From assembly GCF_016808095.1 (NCBI RefSeq), contig NC_068976.1:3306001-3370000 (forward strand): a DNA stretch of 64,000 bases. The letters are read 5' to 3'. Numbering within the stretch: the first letter of the stretch is position 1; each line of letters opens with the position of its first letter. Below, piece after piece: positions 43,642 to 54,596 of this stretch. The translations under genes were made by a program, and so were the position numbers. Origin of the DNA: Vigna angularis. Its lineage: Eukaryota > Streptophyta > Magnoliopsida > Fabales > Fabaceae. The notes beneath the pieces were generated by a model. That model saw nothing but the letters and a program-made list of their open reading frames with translations, made no database searches and had not been told where the DNA came from.

Positions 43642-43660
43642 TAGCGTCGTTGTCGGGGAC
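43642..43660 (+). other. Gypsy primer-binding site (Asp-tRNA type)
   Basis: TAGCGTCGTTGTCGGGGAC differs from the Asp-tRNA complement TGGCGCCGTTGCCGGGGAC at three positions, all explicable as transitions of methylated C. It marks the end of the LTR. Confidence 0.7.
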
Positions 43661-44601
43661 CTACAGTTCTCTAAAAGGGTTCGTGTTATTGTGTGTTTTG
43701 TGTGTGCTCTGTACAATGTGTGTGTGTGTGTTTTGTGTGTTTTAAGTGTCTACATTTGTGGTTTCTGTTTGTTTCATGTTGAACAAGTCATAATTAAGAA
43801 AATTAGATATTGTTTGACATGTTTTCACAGGAAATCCAATGGAATAATGTTTTTGCGCGCGATGAATAGTGCGTGAATAATACCCAATTTTTCCTAATTA
43901 ATTGGCATTTTTCGTTTTGATAGCTAGAGGTGTTATTTTTCTTTGAAAATTTTTTGTGCTCACTTCTTTTGGTCCATATTTTGGTAGAAAAATCCCATAA
44001 GCACTTGTGGTAGTCCCAGTTCTGATTTATGAAACGAGTTTATCAAAACTTCAAGCAAACGTAACTTTTGCTCCCGATATCAGAATTGGATGTATTATGT
44101 ATGCTTTTTGGGTAGAAAAATACGAGCTATCCATTCCAAACCGCTCCATCGTTTGCCCTTGCCTCCAGTTCCAAAAGAAGGTCGTTTTCTATTTATTTTT
44201 TATTTTTGAAGTTTTATCCTCCCCGTTTTTCATACTTTCTTTCATTGGTTGATATAGTTATCCTTTGAATTTTGCTTTGAAATTTTGTCTCCTATCTTTT
44301 CATGATTTTAGGGTGTTGCTCACAAAATATCTTCAAGCCTTTGAGCATGAGGAAGTTTTTTCTCTTATTAGGGGATTAGATGATAAGATACATGCTCTAG
44401 AGGGTTAGTCCAACCTCTAGATGCTGATGATAGTGATGAGTAGTTGCCACCCCTAATGCATTTCAGTTGCATCTTTTTATGGAAAATCCCTTAGCCATGG
44501 TCAAACAATTTCAATAGAGTGAAATTCATCCTTGAAGATGGTGTTAACTCTACCTGGTGGACCACCATATGAGCCACCACGAAGCATGGATTGAAGAGTA
44601 G
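43661..44601. other. Gypsy leader remnant, no gene
   Basis: Starts as the leader behind the primer site, with a (TG)n tract at 43690-43745 inside T/G-rich sequence. An 81-codon frame at 44007-44252 has no motif. The end (44280-44530) contains short coding-looking scraps with stops. I see no gag. Confidence 0.45.
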
Positions 44602-45329
44602 TGTAGGAATTTAGGCCACTGTATTAGGCCATGTAGTGTAGGTTTTTTTAAGGCTTGTATTGAGGCCTAATTAGCATAGGATTTTCCTTAAAGTTAGACA
44701 TCCAAACCAAGTGGAAAGTGTGTGCCATGTGTCATGCTTCCATTGGAGAGGATTTACTTTTTAAAAGGTAGCCACATGGCACCTTAGGAGTGGAGAGTTT
44801 TTGCTTTTAGTAGTGGCCACATGGTGCTTTAGGAATGGAGAGGATTGTGTTTGATGAGTGGCCACATGTCCTCCCATCATTGGAGAGGATTTGTGGACAC
44901 TTGTCCACTCCTTAGAAGGCCCCATTTTTTGCCAATTAGAGAAAAGGTGGGAGATCATGCTTTTAGGGGTAGAAGGAGACATCCTTGGCCTATAAATAGA
45001 GGTGTCTCCACCCTTGCATTTCATATTGGAATTAGTAATGTAATGTTGCCAAAATATGGCCATACTCTTTCTTGATCAAGAATAGAACAACCCTAGAGGA
45101 CCTTATAGTCATCTTCCTCCTTGAGTTGGCCTAACCTCTCTTGGAGTCACAAAACACTACACCACCACCACCATATATCCTAGAAGCTTTGAGCTTCTAC
45201 CCCATCCATACCTTAACTCATCATCCTTGGACCATTTACCACCACATTTTTGCACCATTCATCCAAGGAAACACTCCTACATGCACATCTCCTAACTTTG
45301 GCCCAACCTAGCCAAGGAGGTTGCCATCA
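44602..45329 (+). mobile_element. LTR-like block with TATA box (728 bp)
   Basis: Starts TGTAGGAATTTAGGCC and ends GGTTGCCATCA. The inside contains GGCCACATG-type words four times between 44770 and 44870 (AGTGGCCACATGGTGC, AGTGGCCACATGTCC) with GGAGAGGATT between them. The same family lies inverted at 41428-41843. The flanks AGTAG and ATTTT do not match, so it is either old or rearranged. No primer site follows. Confidence 0.55.
44991..44998 (+). promoter_or_regulatory. TATA box of the 44.6-kb LTR
   Basis: TATAAATA in CCTATAAATAGAGGTGT, conserved in the inverted copy near 41738-41752 on the minus strand. Conservation of the surroundings in two copies supports it as a true promoter element. 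Confidence 0.55.
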
Positions 45330-45588
45330 ATTTTGTATCTCTCTTATGTTATGTTATGCTTTAAATTTCTCGAATAAAATAAAGTTGCCTTATTACCTAT
45401 ATTGTTCTATTTATTTATGGCTTACAATTAGGGGGAGTTCTCTAATTTAGGGGGAGGATTTTTTTTATATACATAACCCTTTTTAATAATGATAAAAAAA
45501 GGGGGAGAAATATATTTAAAGGCTTAATTATACTTATCTCTTGTCTACTCTGAAAGAATTTTTTATCATCATTAAAAAACGAAGATAT
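45330..45588 (+). other. Copia 3' spacer with several PPT-like tracts
   Basis: TTAGGGGGAG at 45429-45438, TTAGGGGGAGG near 45453 and AAAAAAAGGGGGAGAAA near 45495 precede a degraded AAAAAACGAAGATAT just before the LTR start at 45589. Repeated purine tracts of this kind are also seen in copia-3 and suit the SIRE/Maximus lineage. Confidence 0.5.
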
Positions 45589-46406
45589 TGTGAGCATAAA
45601 GCTGAAGAACATAAATTTTAATGATATCTCAAAGTCAAGTCTCAAGTGCTTTATTGCAAGAAGATCTTTATGAAGACCTGTTTTTATCTTAAAGCTTTTG
45701 TAATCCAGTAGATTAATGTATAGGATGTGGTTTATATTTGATTTTGTGTATTTTTTGCCTTAGGTTGCATTTAAAATTGTTTTGAATAAGAAAACCTCAT
45801 TTTATACTCAAGATAATCAATTACCACTTATGATAATCGATTATTAATAATCGATTATGACTTGCCATAATCGATATTCACGAGCAATTATGAGATTTTT
45901 CATGCAAGTTTTTTACCGTTGTTCATTCATTAATCCATAATCGATAACCATATCAGGATAATCGATTATTACATGCTAAAAAATTGACAACGGATTTTTG
46001 GAGGTATCCTTGAGTGACATATCTATAAATTTGATTAGGACTCTCATTCTAACATACAACATACGAAATAAGTGTATTTCAAAAATTCTTATATGAAGTG
46101 TGCGGTGAAGTGTTCTAGAGTTTGTAGAACCCTTATGTTGTGGCTTTGAGAACTTGACGTGTTGGCATAAAGCGAGAACTTTCACTATGAGTGTGATTGA
46201 GTGTTGTTACTATTGTTGAGTTGAAAGCATGTCATCCTTTGTGAAGATTCAAAGGAGGTGTTTATCCATTGTGAAGATTCAGAGGAGGTGGTCATCCTTT
46301 GTGAAGCATTCGGAGGAGGTGTTCATCCCTTGTGGGTTACAGGGGAAGTGAGTTTCATCTATTGGGGTAACAAGAGAGGTGTTCTAACCTTCAACTGGTT
46401 TATTTT
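45589..46406 (+). mobile_element. Copia LTR, 3' part cut by copia-3
   Basis: Starts TGTGAGCATAAAGCTGAAG behind the spacer. At 45810-45965 it carries several ATAATCGATTAT palindromes or halves. At 46225-46345 a unit of about 36 bp (TCATCCTTTGTGAAG, ATTCAGAGGAGGTG) is repeated about four times with variation. The LTR ends where copia-3 begins. Confidence 0.5.
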
Positions 46407-47552
46407 TGTTGATATTTTTGTTGATAGGAAGAGCACTGGTTTAGCTGAACCTATAATATCAGAGCTTCTGGTTTTTTATGATGACAACATAATTTATAAC
46501 ACATGTGATGTTTATGTGTTACATGTTCTATTGCTTACATGCTACATGTTTTAATCAATGTATAAATTTGTTTAAAGCATGGAGAACATGATTGTGTTGA
46601 TACAATGCATTTCACTGTGCTATATAATTGATTTTATTGGTGAATGCATGTCTGATGTTTTACAGAATGAAAACCACAAGCACTTATATTGAACTTTTCA
46701 CTGTGTTGCAAAACAATAGTTTTATGTCGACTTCATTTTGGGGTGAATCGATTTAAAATCTTGGCTTTGCACAAACTTGTTAAAAGTGTGCTATGAGGTT
46801 TTTCAAAGAAGAAGTTTTTCAAAACTATGTTTAACTGTGTTACATAGTTGATTATATGCAACTTGCATTCGACTAAGTCTGTTACAGTTTTGAAATGTTG
46901 TTAATGCTTGTGTTAAATGTTACAATGGCTATATTTTTATATATGTTGACCAAGCATTTATTATGGATCGATTGCATTAATTGCACATTCAATTAACTGC
47001 AATAATTGCTGCAACTGCTTTGACTGAATTGTTACATTCGACTGCATTAGTAGCTAAGTCGATTAAAATGCGTCTGAATTGTGAAAATCTATAAATTGAT
47101 GCAAACTTTGAGGGTGGCTTAAATGGTTGGACTGCAGGAGAGGGGATTCTTGCTGCTAGTCTGTTTTGTATATGCCTATATTTTGATTAGAGGGTTAGAT
47201 AGGTGTTTTATATTTTTGACGTGAGGTCGCTATAAAAACCTTGTTGTAAAAACCTTGATCATTATAGTGCATTGGCTTCCTGTGGTTGGAAGGACATTGG
47301 ATGTAGGCTTGGCCAAACCAGTATAAAAACCAAGTGTTTGATCTTTCTATCCCTTCACTTTTAATTAGTTGACTGCATACTGCATTAAATCGATTACATT
47401 TCTGCTGCATAAAAAAATCTTTGTCCTTTCGTTTTAAGAAAGCTTTTAAAGGCATCCACTTTGCGAAAAAGATTTAAAGAAAATTTTGTTTTTAAATTTC
47501 ACCAATTCACCCCCCTCTTGGTGTGAGAAATCAAGCCATTCTATTTTCAACA
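46407..47552 (+). mobile_element. copia-3 5' LTR (1,146 bp, internal deletion)
   Basis: Starts TGTTGATATTTTTGTTGATAGG and ends ATTCTATTTTCAACA before the primer site. Compared with the 3' LTR it lacks 277 bp: GCAAACTT continues directly into TGAGGGTGGC at about 47105, while in the 3' LTR these words lie at 52847 and 53130. ACTT is present at both break points. With the missing part it would be about 1.42 kb, as in the solo LTRs of this family. TATA-like GCTATAAAAACC near 47229. Confidence 0.88.
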
Positions 47553-47569
47553 ATTGGCACCAGAGCTGG
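47553..47569 (+). other. copia-3 primer-binding site
   Basis: ATTGGCACCAGAGCTGG immediately after the LTR. Same variant as in copia-1 and different from the ATTGGTATCAGAGC of copia-2. Confidence 0.85.
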
Positions 47570-47633
47570 TTTTCATAAGATATTTGAAAAACATGTCGAT
47601 TATCTTTTTCCTGAAATCGACTGATCTTGAGAA

Positions 47634-49357
47634 ATGGCTTTAAATTTTCAAACTTTTGGTGAAGGTGCATCCACAAATAGATCACCACTATTTGTTGGAG
47701 AAAATTACGCTTTCTGGAAAATAAGGATGCAAATCTTTCTTGAATCCGTGGATAAAGGAGTTTGGGATGCAACTCTAAATGGTCCATTTGAGCCAACTCA
47801 TGTTGTTAATGGAAAAACTGTTTTGAAAAACTTTTCTGAGTGGACTCAAGATGAGAACCGAAGAGCTCAATATGATGTTAAGGCTAGAAATGTTATTGCT
47901 TTTGCACTAACAATTCATGAATTTTTCAAGATATCACAATGCAAGACTGCCAAAAAAATGTGGGAGGTACTTGAAGTGACACATGAAGCAACGAATGAAG
48001 TAAAAAGGGCCAGAAAGAATTCTCTTATTCAAGAATATGAGTTGTTCAGAATGAAGGTTGGTGAGACGATCTATGAGGTACAGAAACGATTCACACACAT
48101 AGTCAATCACCTCATGGCTCTCGGAAAAGTGTTTGATAAAGAAGAGATCAACATAAAGAACTTGAAAAGCCTCAATAGAAGCTGGCAACCAAAAGTCACT
48201 ACTATATCTGAATCAAGAGACCTCACAAGTATGAACATTGCAATCTTGTTTGGCAAACTAAGAGAACATGAATTGAAGCTTGGAAGGCTAAAGGAGGAAG
48301 AATAAATTGAAGAAAATAAATCTATTGCTCTAAAAGCCACAAGCAAGAAATCTGCAAGAGTTCATGAGTCTGAATCAGATGTTCATATATCAAAAAAAGA
48401 AATGATGAATATGATGGTAAGAAAATTTGGCAGATTCATGAAAAGTAATAATTCTGCAACTAATAATGCAGGTTTCTCTAGAGGAGGAAAGAAGAATTCA
48501 AGAAACAATGTTGTTCAATGTTATGAATGTGGAAAGGATGGTCATATCAAGCCTGAATGTCCAGACTTGAAGAACAAGCAGAAAGAATCCTCAAGTATCC
48601 TCAAGATAAGAACAAGAAATAGAAGAAAGCCTATATTGCATGGTAAGACAGTGATGAAGATTCTTCAAGTGATGAAGATTGTGATCACGAAGAAGAGTCA
48701 ATTTTGAGCTTCATGGCTAGCTCGGTACAATCTGATGATGACAATGATGATGACTTTGAAAATGAACCAATAGAAGTCAAGTATCATATGCTACTGGACG
48801 CATTTCAGGAAGTTCATGTAGAGGCCATGCGACTTCAGTATAAGGTCAATCGATTATTATCTGAGAGAAGAGATTATGAATGCAGGATTAAGAATCTTGT
48901 GAAGGACAATTAAAAGCTTGAGAAAGATATTGAAGAAACTCTGAAATCTGCAAAGATAGTAGAGACTGAAGTACAAATTATTCAGAAAAAATGTGATAGT
49001 TGTTCTCAGCATGTTGAGAAAATTTAGTACTTAACCAGCACATTGGCAAAATTCACTCAAGGAAAAGAAAATCTTGATGTTGTTCTGAGATCTTCTGGAA
49101 GAGCTATCTACAGACAACGTATTGGTTACAAAGCCAAAAGTAATAGGATAAACTCAAAGAAATTTATTGATCTGAGTAAGCCTAATACTAATACATGCTT
49201 TTATTGCAATACACTTGGTCATATAGTTAGAAACTGCTATATTGGAAATGTTGGTATTCCAAAGGGAAATTACAAATGGGTTCCCAAGGAACACCTTCCT
49301 GCAACTAACAAGACAGGACCCAAATTCAAATGGGAACCAACGTCAAAAAACTTTTAA
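47634..49357 (+). pseudogene. gag: copia-3 Gag, broken by a few stops and frameshifts
   Basis: The first 223 codons form the copia gag domain (GASTNRSPLFVGENYAFWKI, CKTAKKMWEVLEVTHEATNE, LNRSWQPKVTTISESRDLTS), very like copia-2 Gag. A stop at 48303 and shifts divide the rest into frames at 48402-48707, 48704-48913 and 49043-49357. Zinc knuckles are complete: CYECGKDGHIKPEC (Cys40, Cys43, His48, Cys53 of its frame) and CFYCNTLGHIVRNC (Cys52, Cys55, His60, Cys65). The acidic and coiled-coil-like linker between them is also present. The end (YKWVPKEHLP) matches the end of copia-2 Gag (YAWVKTVK). No protease follows. Confidence 0.88.
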
Positions 49358-49825
49358 TTGTTGTACAAGAAAGGAGCAGTAGCTGTTGTAGCAGTACATA
49401 ACTCAAGGATGAGCTGATTTGATGATATAAAACTTCTTGAGTATCTGCAAGTGGTAACAATAATTTTTACATTGCATCATGCATGTTATCTGCTTGAATG
49501 ATTGTTTGCTGGTTGATTATTTGAGATTGTTTTCTGTAAAAATCAATTTTACAACTTTTAAATCGATTGAATTATATGTATAGTCGATTATGTTACTGTA
49601 TGATTGCTTCTGTTGTGTGAAAATTTGTCTCACAACAGTCAACTTTGCAAATAATTTAGTCGACTAGATATTTCTGTTACTGGGCCTTCTGTATTTGAAA
49701 TTTTAAATGTGGGCTCGAGTGAAATTGTGTCTTTCATGCTTTATATATGCATAACATGATACTAGTTGTAATACACAAAACCCTAGAAGATTCTGCGTGA
49801 AGGTGATTAGTGAATTCTGTGTAAA
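49358..49825 (+). other. Short spacer where pol should be
   Basis: Less than 500 bp separate gag and the next ORF, with no PR, INT, RT or RNase H motif in any frame. Some TCGATT/AGTCGA words similar to LTR text occur (49560-49670). Confidence 0.6.
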
Positions 49826-50948
49826 TGGCATCATCGTCTTCGTCAAAGCATATCAAGAACATCTCTCCATCCGAAAGAAATGCAAGTCCTTCAGGGTGGA
49901 TCAGTGACAGTGATGCTAGAGAAAGTATATATGTTGGAAGAATATAAAGAAATTTGTTCCTCATAAATCAATTGAGCTATCTCTTTTCAGAAATGAAGGC
50001 TTCATCTTTCAAGAAAAACTTGATTTTCAAGGTTTACGCACCTTTGTTCAAATGAAAGGTGACTGCTACCCGAATATGGTAAATGTATTTTACAACAATA
50101 TGAAGGTTGTCAGCGGAGATATCCACTCAAGAGTACAAGGAGTAGACATTGTTATCAACAATGATACCTGGTTACAAGTTGCTAATCTCAAAAATGAAGG
50201 ACGATTGTCACATCTATCTGATTGCTTACAAAACAGATGGACTAGGAAGACACAAATGTTCAAAGACTGCATGAGATTTCCAGGAAGATATAAGAAGGAA
50301 AAAGGATTTCTACATAGATGGTTGGATAAAGAAGAGAAAATCATTGCTTTCATCATTAGTCATGTTTTGATACCCGAAAGATCTAATTATGAAAAATTGA
50401 CTTCAGTGGATCTATATTTGTTGAATGTTATAATGTTCAGAATACCAACAAACTGGGTAGTTGTTTTCAAGTGGCATATTACTGATGTTGGTATCAATGA
50501 CTAGTGTGATTTACCTTATGGTGTGTTCATTAGCAAAATATCGTCTCTTAGTGAAATTAATCTCACTAGTGAAACCAAGCTCACATGCAACAAAGTCAAT
50601 AAAATTGGAAAGGCGACTTTAACATGTATTGGTCTTAAGAAAACTACTCTAGGATGGATTTTCTAAAAAGAACATGACTCAACCAAAAATCAATATGAGT
50701 TACATGACTCAGAAAGTGAACAAATATTACAATCTCCTACATCTAAATTTGAAAAGTTTCTGACGAATATATTTGAAAAGGTATTCAAAAGAGCTAATCT
50801 GATGAAGAAATCTCTTATGGAAATGAATAAGAAGATGGATGAAATCATAGAGAATTATGTAGAAAGTTCTACATCAACAGAAGAATCTTTAGACACAGAT
50901 GATGAGACCAGTGAAGAAAATTCTGTAGAGTCATTTGAAACAGAATAG
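49826..50948 (+). pseudogene. copia-3 extra ORF, plant-transposon-protein-like
   Basis: Starts MASSSSSKHIKNISPSERNA at 49826; after a frameshift near 49945 a frame of about 190 codons continues (KFVPHKSIELSLF, VNVFYNNMKVVSGDIHSRVQ, NDTWLQVANLKNEG, IIAFIISHVLIPERSNYEKL, LYLLNVIMFRIPTNW), then beyond a stop at 50502 it reads LPYGVFISKI and ends in an acidic Ser/Glu-rich tail (STEESLDTDDETSEENSVES) at 50948. The R-F-V/FYxN/VxG..V/LLxxI pattern resembles the 'putative plant transposon protein' domain often carried by plant retroelements. Its role is unknown. The position, downstream of where pol was, is also where SIRE-type elements carry an env-like ORF, but I see no signal peptide or membrane anchor. 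Confidence 0.55.
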
Positions 50949-52164
50949 GGGTCTTGTGTTTACAATCTAGTGTCTTGTGTCTTAGCTGTTTTAATCTAAA
51001 CTTGCTTGTTTAATGTTTTGTTTGTTTTAGTACTTGTTTTGTAAATGGCCTTGTATGCCATTTCGTTTTGATATCATCTGATTGTAATCATATTTCACAT
51101 CAATGAAATCAGAGTTTGTTTTAAGTTGAGTAACTATTTATATCTGATTGAAATCGATTATGTGATGTATGAAGTTGATTAATTTACTGTTTATCATTGC
51201 ACTCATACATTTACACACACAGATTATATCTGTAATATTTCTTGCATTACAATAATTCTAAAATGCTTAATCTGGAAAGATCTTGAAAGGTTTTGCAAGA
51301 ACATTGCTTCTGGAATAGCTACTAGAGATAAGACTCAAATGGAAAGCAATGAAATCGATTACAACAGTAGATCAATCGATTACCATTTTAACAGGGGTTA
51401 TAAATTCCATGATTTGGAATTTGGTTATTCAGTTTATTGATCATATACTGTTGTTTGTTTCATTTTCAATATATCTATGTTCTTTTATTTTGATTGAAAT
51501 TACTTGAGATAATATTGAGATTGTTGATTGATATTGTATCCATGCTACATTCATATGGTTGCACAATTTCTGATCTGATACAATATTATCACATCTTTAT
51601 ATTTGTTATGAAATGTTCTGTGAAAAATGCATTGTGCATTCAGATTTTGATTATAAAACATGCATAATGGTAGGGGGAGGATTCCATAGGATCTTAGATA
51701 ATTTCACATGCCTACACTTTAGGGGGAGATCATATCTTTATCATGTGATTATCTGTGACAGGGGGAACATCATTGTTTGATTAATATGATTTACTGATGC
51801 ATCTCTCAATAAATGTCTGTCAGCATATCATTATCACATGGCATACCTTTTTTGCTAATGCACAAAGGGGGAGAATGCTGGAAAAAGAGTGGTCTGTGTT
51901 AATCTTTCTGATAATGCTAGGAGAATGCTTTGATAGTGTCTGTGATATTCATATTATGATGATATTCTATTTGTGCTCTGATATGAATCGCTTGTGCTCT
52001 GATATGAATTGATTTTTTTAAGTTGATTCAAATGAGAATATCTCAAAATGTTTGCAATGTTTTGCTCTGATACATTTGATAATCATTTGCACTGATACAT
52101 TTTGACATGATATGATTGGATTTGTACAACATAGTTTTTTATTAATCATTGTTATGCATCATTT
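50949..52164 (+). other. copia-3 3' spacer with repeated PPT-like tracts
   Basis: Non-coding. Contains TAGGGGGAGGATTCC (51670), TTAGGGGGAGATCAT (51719), CAGGGGGAACATC (51758) and AAAGGGGGAGAATGC (51865), all G5A cores like the true PPT at 52165. Also GAAATCGATTAC-type words near 51350 and two adjacent copies of TGTGCTCTGATATGAAT at about 51972-52010. Confidence 0.6.
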
Positions 52165-52178
52165 AAAAAGGGGGAGAT
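52165..52178 (+). other. copia-3 polypurine tract
   Basis: AAAAAGGGGGAGAT directly before the 3' LTR start. It is the last and best of a series of similar tracts in this spacer. Confidence 0.85.
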
Positions 52179-53397
52179 TGATGATAGGAAGAGCAATGGT
52201 TTAGTTGAACCTACAATCTCATAGCTTCTAGTCTTTGATGATGACAACATAATTGATAACACATGTGATGTTTATGTGTTACATGTTCTATTGCTTACAT
52301 GCTACATGTTTTAATCAATGTATAAATCTATTTAAACCATGGAGAACATGATTGTGTTGATACATTGCATTTCACTATGCTATATAATTTATTTTATTGG
52401 TGAATGCATGTCTGATGTTTTACAGAATGAAAACCACAAGCACTTATATTGAATTTTTCACTGTGTGGCAAAACAACAGTTTTAAGTTGACTTCATTATG
52501 GGGTGAATCGATTAAAACTCGTGGCTTTGCACAAACTTGTTAAAAGTGTGATGTGAGGTTTTTCAAAACTATGTTTAACTGTGTTACATAGTTGATTAAA
52601 TGAAACTTGCATTCAACTAAGTCTGTTACAGTTTTGAAATTATGTTAATGCTTGTGTTAAATGTTACAACGACTATATTTTTATATATGTTGACCAAGCA
52701 TTTATTATGGATCGATTGCATTAATTGCACATTCAATTAACTGCATTAATTGCTGCTAACTGCTTTGACTGAATTGTTACATTCAACTGCATTAGTAGCT
52801 AAGTCGATTAAAATGTGTCTGAGTTGTGAAAATCTATAAATTGACGCAAACTTATCTTTGTAAGAACTTTTGTGCTTCTAACAGTTTTGTGATATTTTGC
52901 AGAAAGTGCATTCTTACAGAGAAAGGGAAAAGCTCCAAGAAACAAGAAGTGACCGTGGTGTTCATCTAGTTGTAGATTCTTGAAGAGCAAGTTAACTGCA
53001 TTTACAAAAGGCTAATCATATTTGCACATTTGGGTGTTACTGAAAGATCAGAGGCTACAATCTTGTAAAGATTGGTTTGTTGTTTCCCTATTGTGATTAT
53101 AGAAAGAAGAGCGTGCTGTGTTTTTGACTTTGAGGGTGGCTCAAAGGGTTGGACTGTAGGAGAGGGGATTTTTGCTGCTAGTCTGTTTTGTATATGCCTA
53201 TATTTTGATTAGAGGGTTAGGAGGTGTTTTATATTTTTGACGTGAGGTCGCTATAAAAACCTTGTTGTAAAAACCTTGATCATTATAGTGCATTGGCTTC
53301 CTGTGGTTGGAAGGACACTGGATGTAGGCTTGGCCGAACCAGTATAAAAACCAAGTGTTTGATCTTTCTATCCCTGCACTTTTATTTAGTCGATGTT
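52179..53397 (+). mobile_element. copia-3 3' LTR, truncated
   Basis: Starts TGATGATAGGAAGAGCAATGG (one change from TGTTGATAGG) and follows the 5' LTR closely, but includes the 277 bp missing there. At 53397, after TTTTATTTAGTCGA, similarity stops; about 180-200 bp of the LTR end are missing. A CACTA-like end follows. Confidence 0.85.
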
Positions 53398-53624
53398 AGA
53401 ACCAATTATTTAACGCGTTAACCATTCCGCTACACCGTTCTGACATTTTCACCTTCGCGCCAAGGATTTTCGCAAAATTTACCCCATATAACGTCAAACT
53501 AGTCCTAATACGACATCTTAATTGAACTTTTATTTACAAAAATGTCTCCGGTCATTTTTAACGTTTGGCTTTTTTGTTTTCTAACGTTGAACGCATGGCG
53601 TTGAAGCCTTATTTTGCAGTAGTG
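53398..53624 (-). mobile_element. CACTA-type terminus
   Basis: The right end, read on the minus strand, is CACTACTGCAAAATAAGGC, a CACTA terminal repeat. Subterminal words AACGTTAGAAAAC and CAACGCCATGCGTTCAACG follow. The left end does not show CACTA, so the element is truncated or its other end was lost together with the end of the copia-3 LTR. Confidence 0.5.
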
Positions 53625-54578
53625 TAACATTCCACTATATTTAAAGTCGACTCTACTGTTCTCATTTCCAACTCATTCACTACTTAGAAAAACCTAATCT
53701 CTCCTACTCTCACTTCCACACTCTCTTGAATGCTCTCTCCAACTCTCAGTGAATTTTCAAACTATCAATCATCCAAACCAATGAAGCCATCATTCGAAGC
53801 TTTAGATCATCATCATCATCTTATATGATCATTAGATCAAGATGCATATGATAATCCAACACATCTTTCTATCTACATATTCATAACTTACCTGCCTTAC
53901 GCAAGTAGCTCTCCCACTTAACCTACATCCCTCACGATCGGACCCTACCTTACCTCATCACCATTTTCTTCTATTTTCCTTCTGTCTCGTCGACTCTTTT
54001 TGCACACCTTTATTCTCGTCTTCCTCTTCCCAATCTTCTCTTCATCTTCGTTTCTCCACCTCCTCCTCCTTCACTGTTATCATCGCAATGTTCTAATGTG
54101 ATATGGCCGAAGGACCTGTCCTCTCCTCAGTCACACGTTAATGTTCTCTACGCTCTCACCTTTTTTACCCTTATCAAATAAGTGGGATAAGAGATAGACA
54201 CGCCAGCATCTAAGAGCATGTACTTAGAGTGAGCACACCAGATGATAGGATAGAATAGGATAAGGCATAATCAAGGGGAGTCTCCAAATTCTTAGAAGTT
54301 CATGCATAATATTGTACACATTCATGCAAATGTAATATGTTTATGTGTTTAAATATTAGTCTTTTATTTATGTTGTGCTCTGAATGTTTATCATGCTTTG
54401 ATTATTTTGCTTTTATTTGTTTCAACTGTCTTGAACATTAACCCGCATGCATATGACAAAACGTTAATAAAAATGAACCCGCAAGATATTTAAACAACTA
54501 AAATCCTTCAATGTTTTATAAATGCACCTCTACGCTGAATTGAGAAAAATCATATCATTTATATGTGTATTTGTTAAA
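53625..54578 (+). other. Internal 3' region of another copia element, no gene
   Basis: Pyrimidine-rich at the start (53660-54080), with an ATG at 53781 that opens only a short frame, then AT-rich. I see no coding domain. The right end leads into the PPT at 54579, so at least the last part belongs to the copia element whose LTR follows. Confidence 0.4.
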
Positions 54579-54596
54579 CATAAAAAAGGAGGAGAT
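54579..54596 (+). other. Polypurine tract
   Basis: CATAAAAAAGGAGGAGAT directly before TGTTAAGACAAG. It marks the following repeat as a 3' LTR. Confidence 0.75.

Noticed and set aside
49826..50948. Retroviral-type envelope gene in copia-3
   Set aside because: The position fits the env-like ORF of SIRE-type elements, but no signal peptide, membrane anchor or cleavage site is visible; the motif pattern fits a plant-transposon-protein-like domain better.
53400..53440. tRNA- or SINE-like A box (minus strand TAGCGGAATGG)
   Set aside because: It matches TRGYNNARNGG, but the only B-box-like word (GGTTCTAAC) follows after 17 bp, too close for a tRNA or SINE, and no cloverleaf can be formed. Explained better as part of the CACTA fragment.
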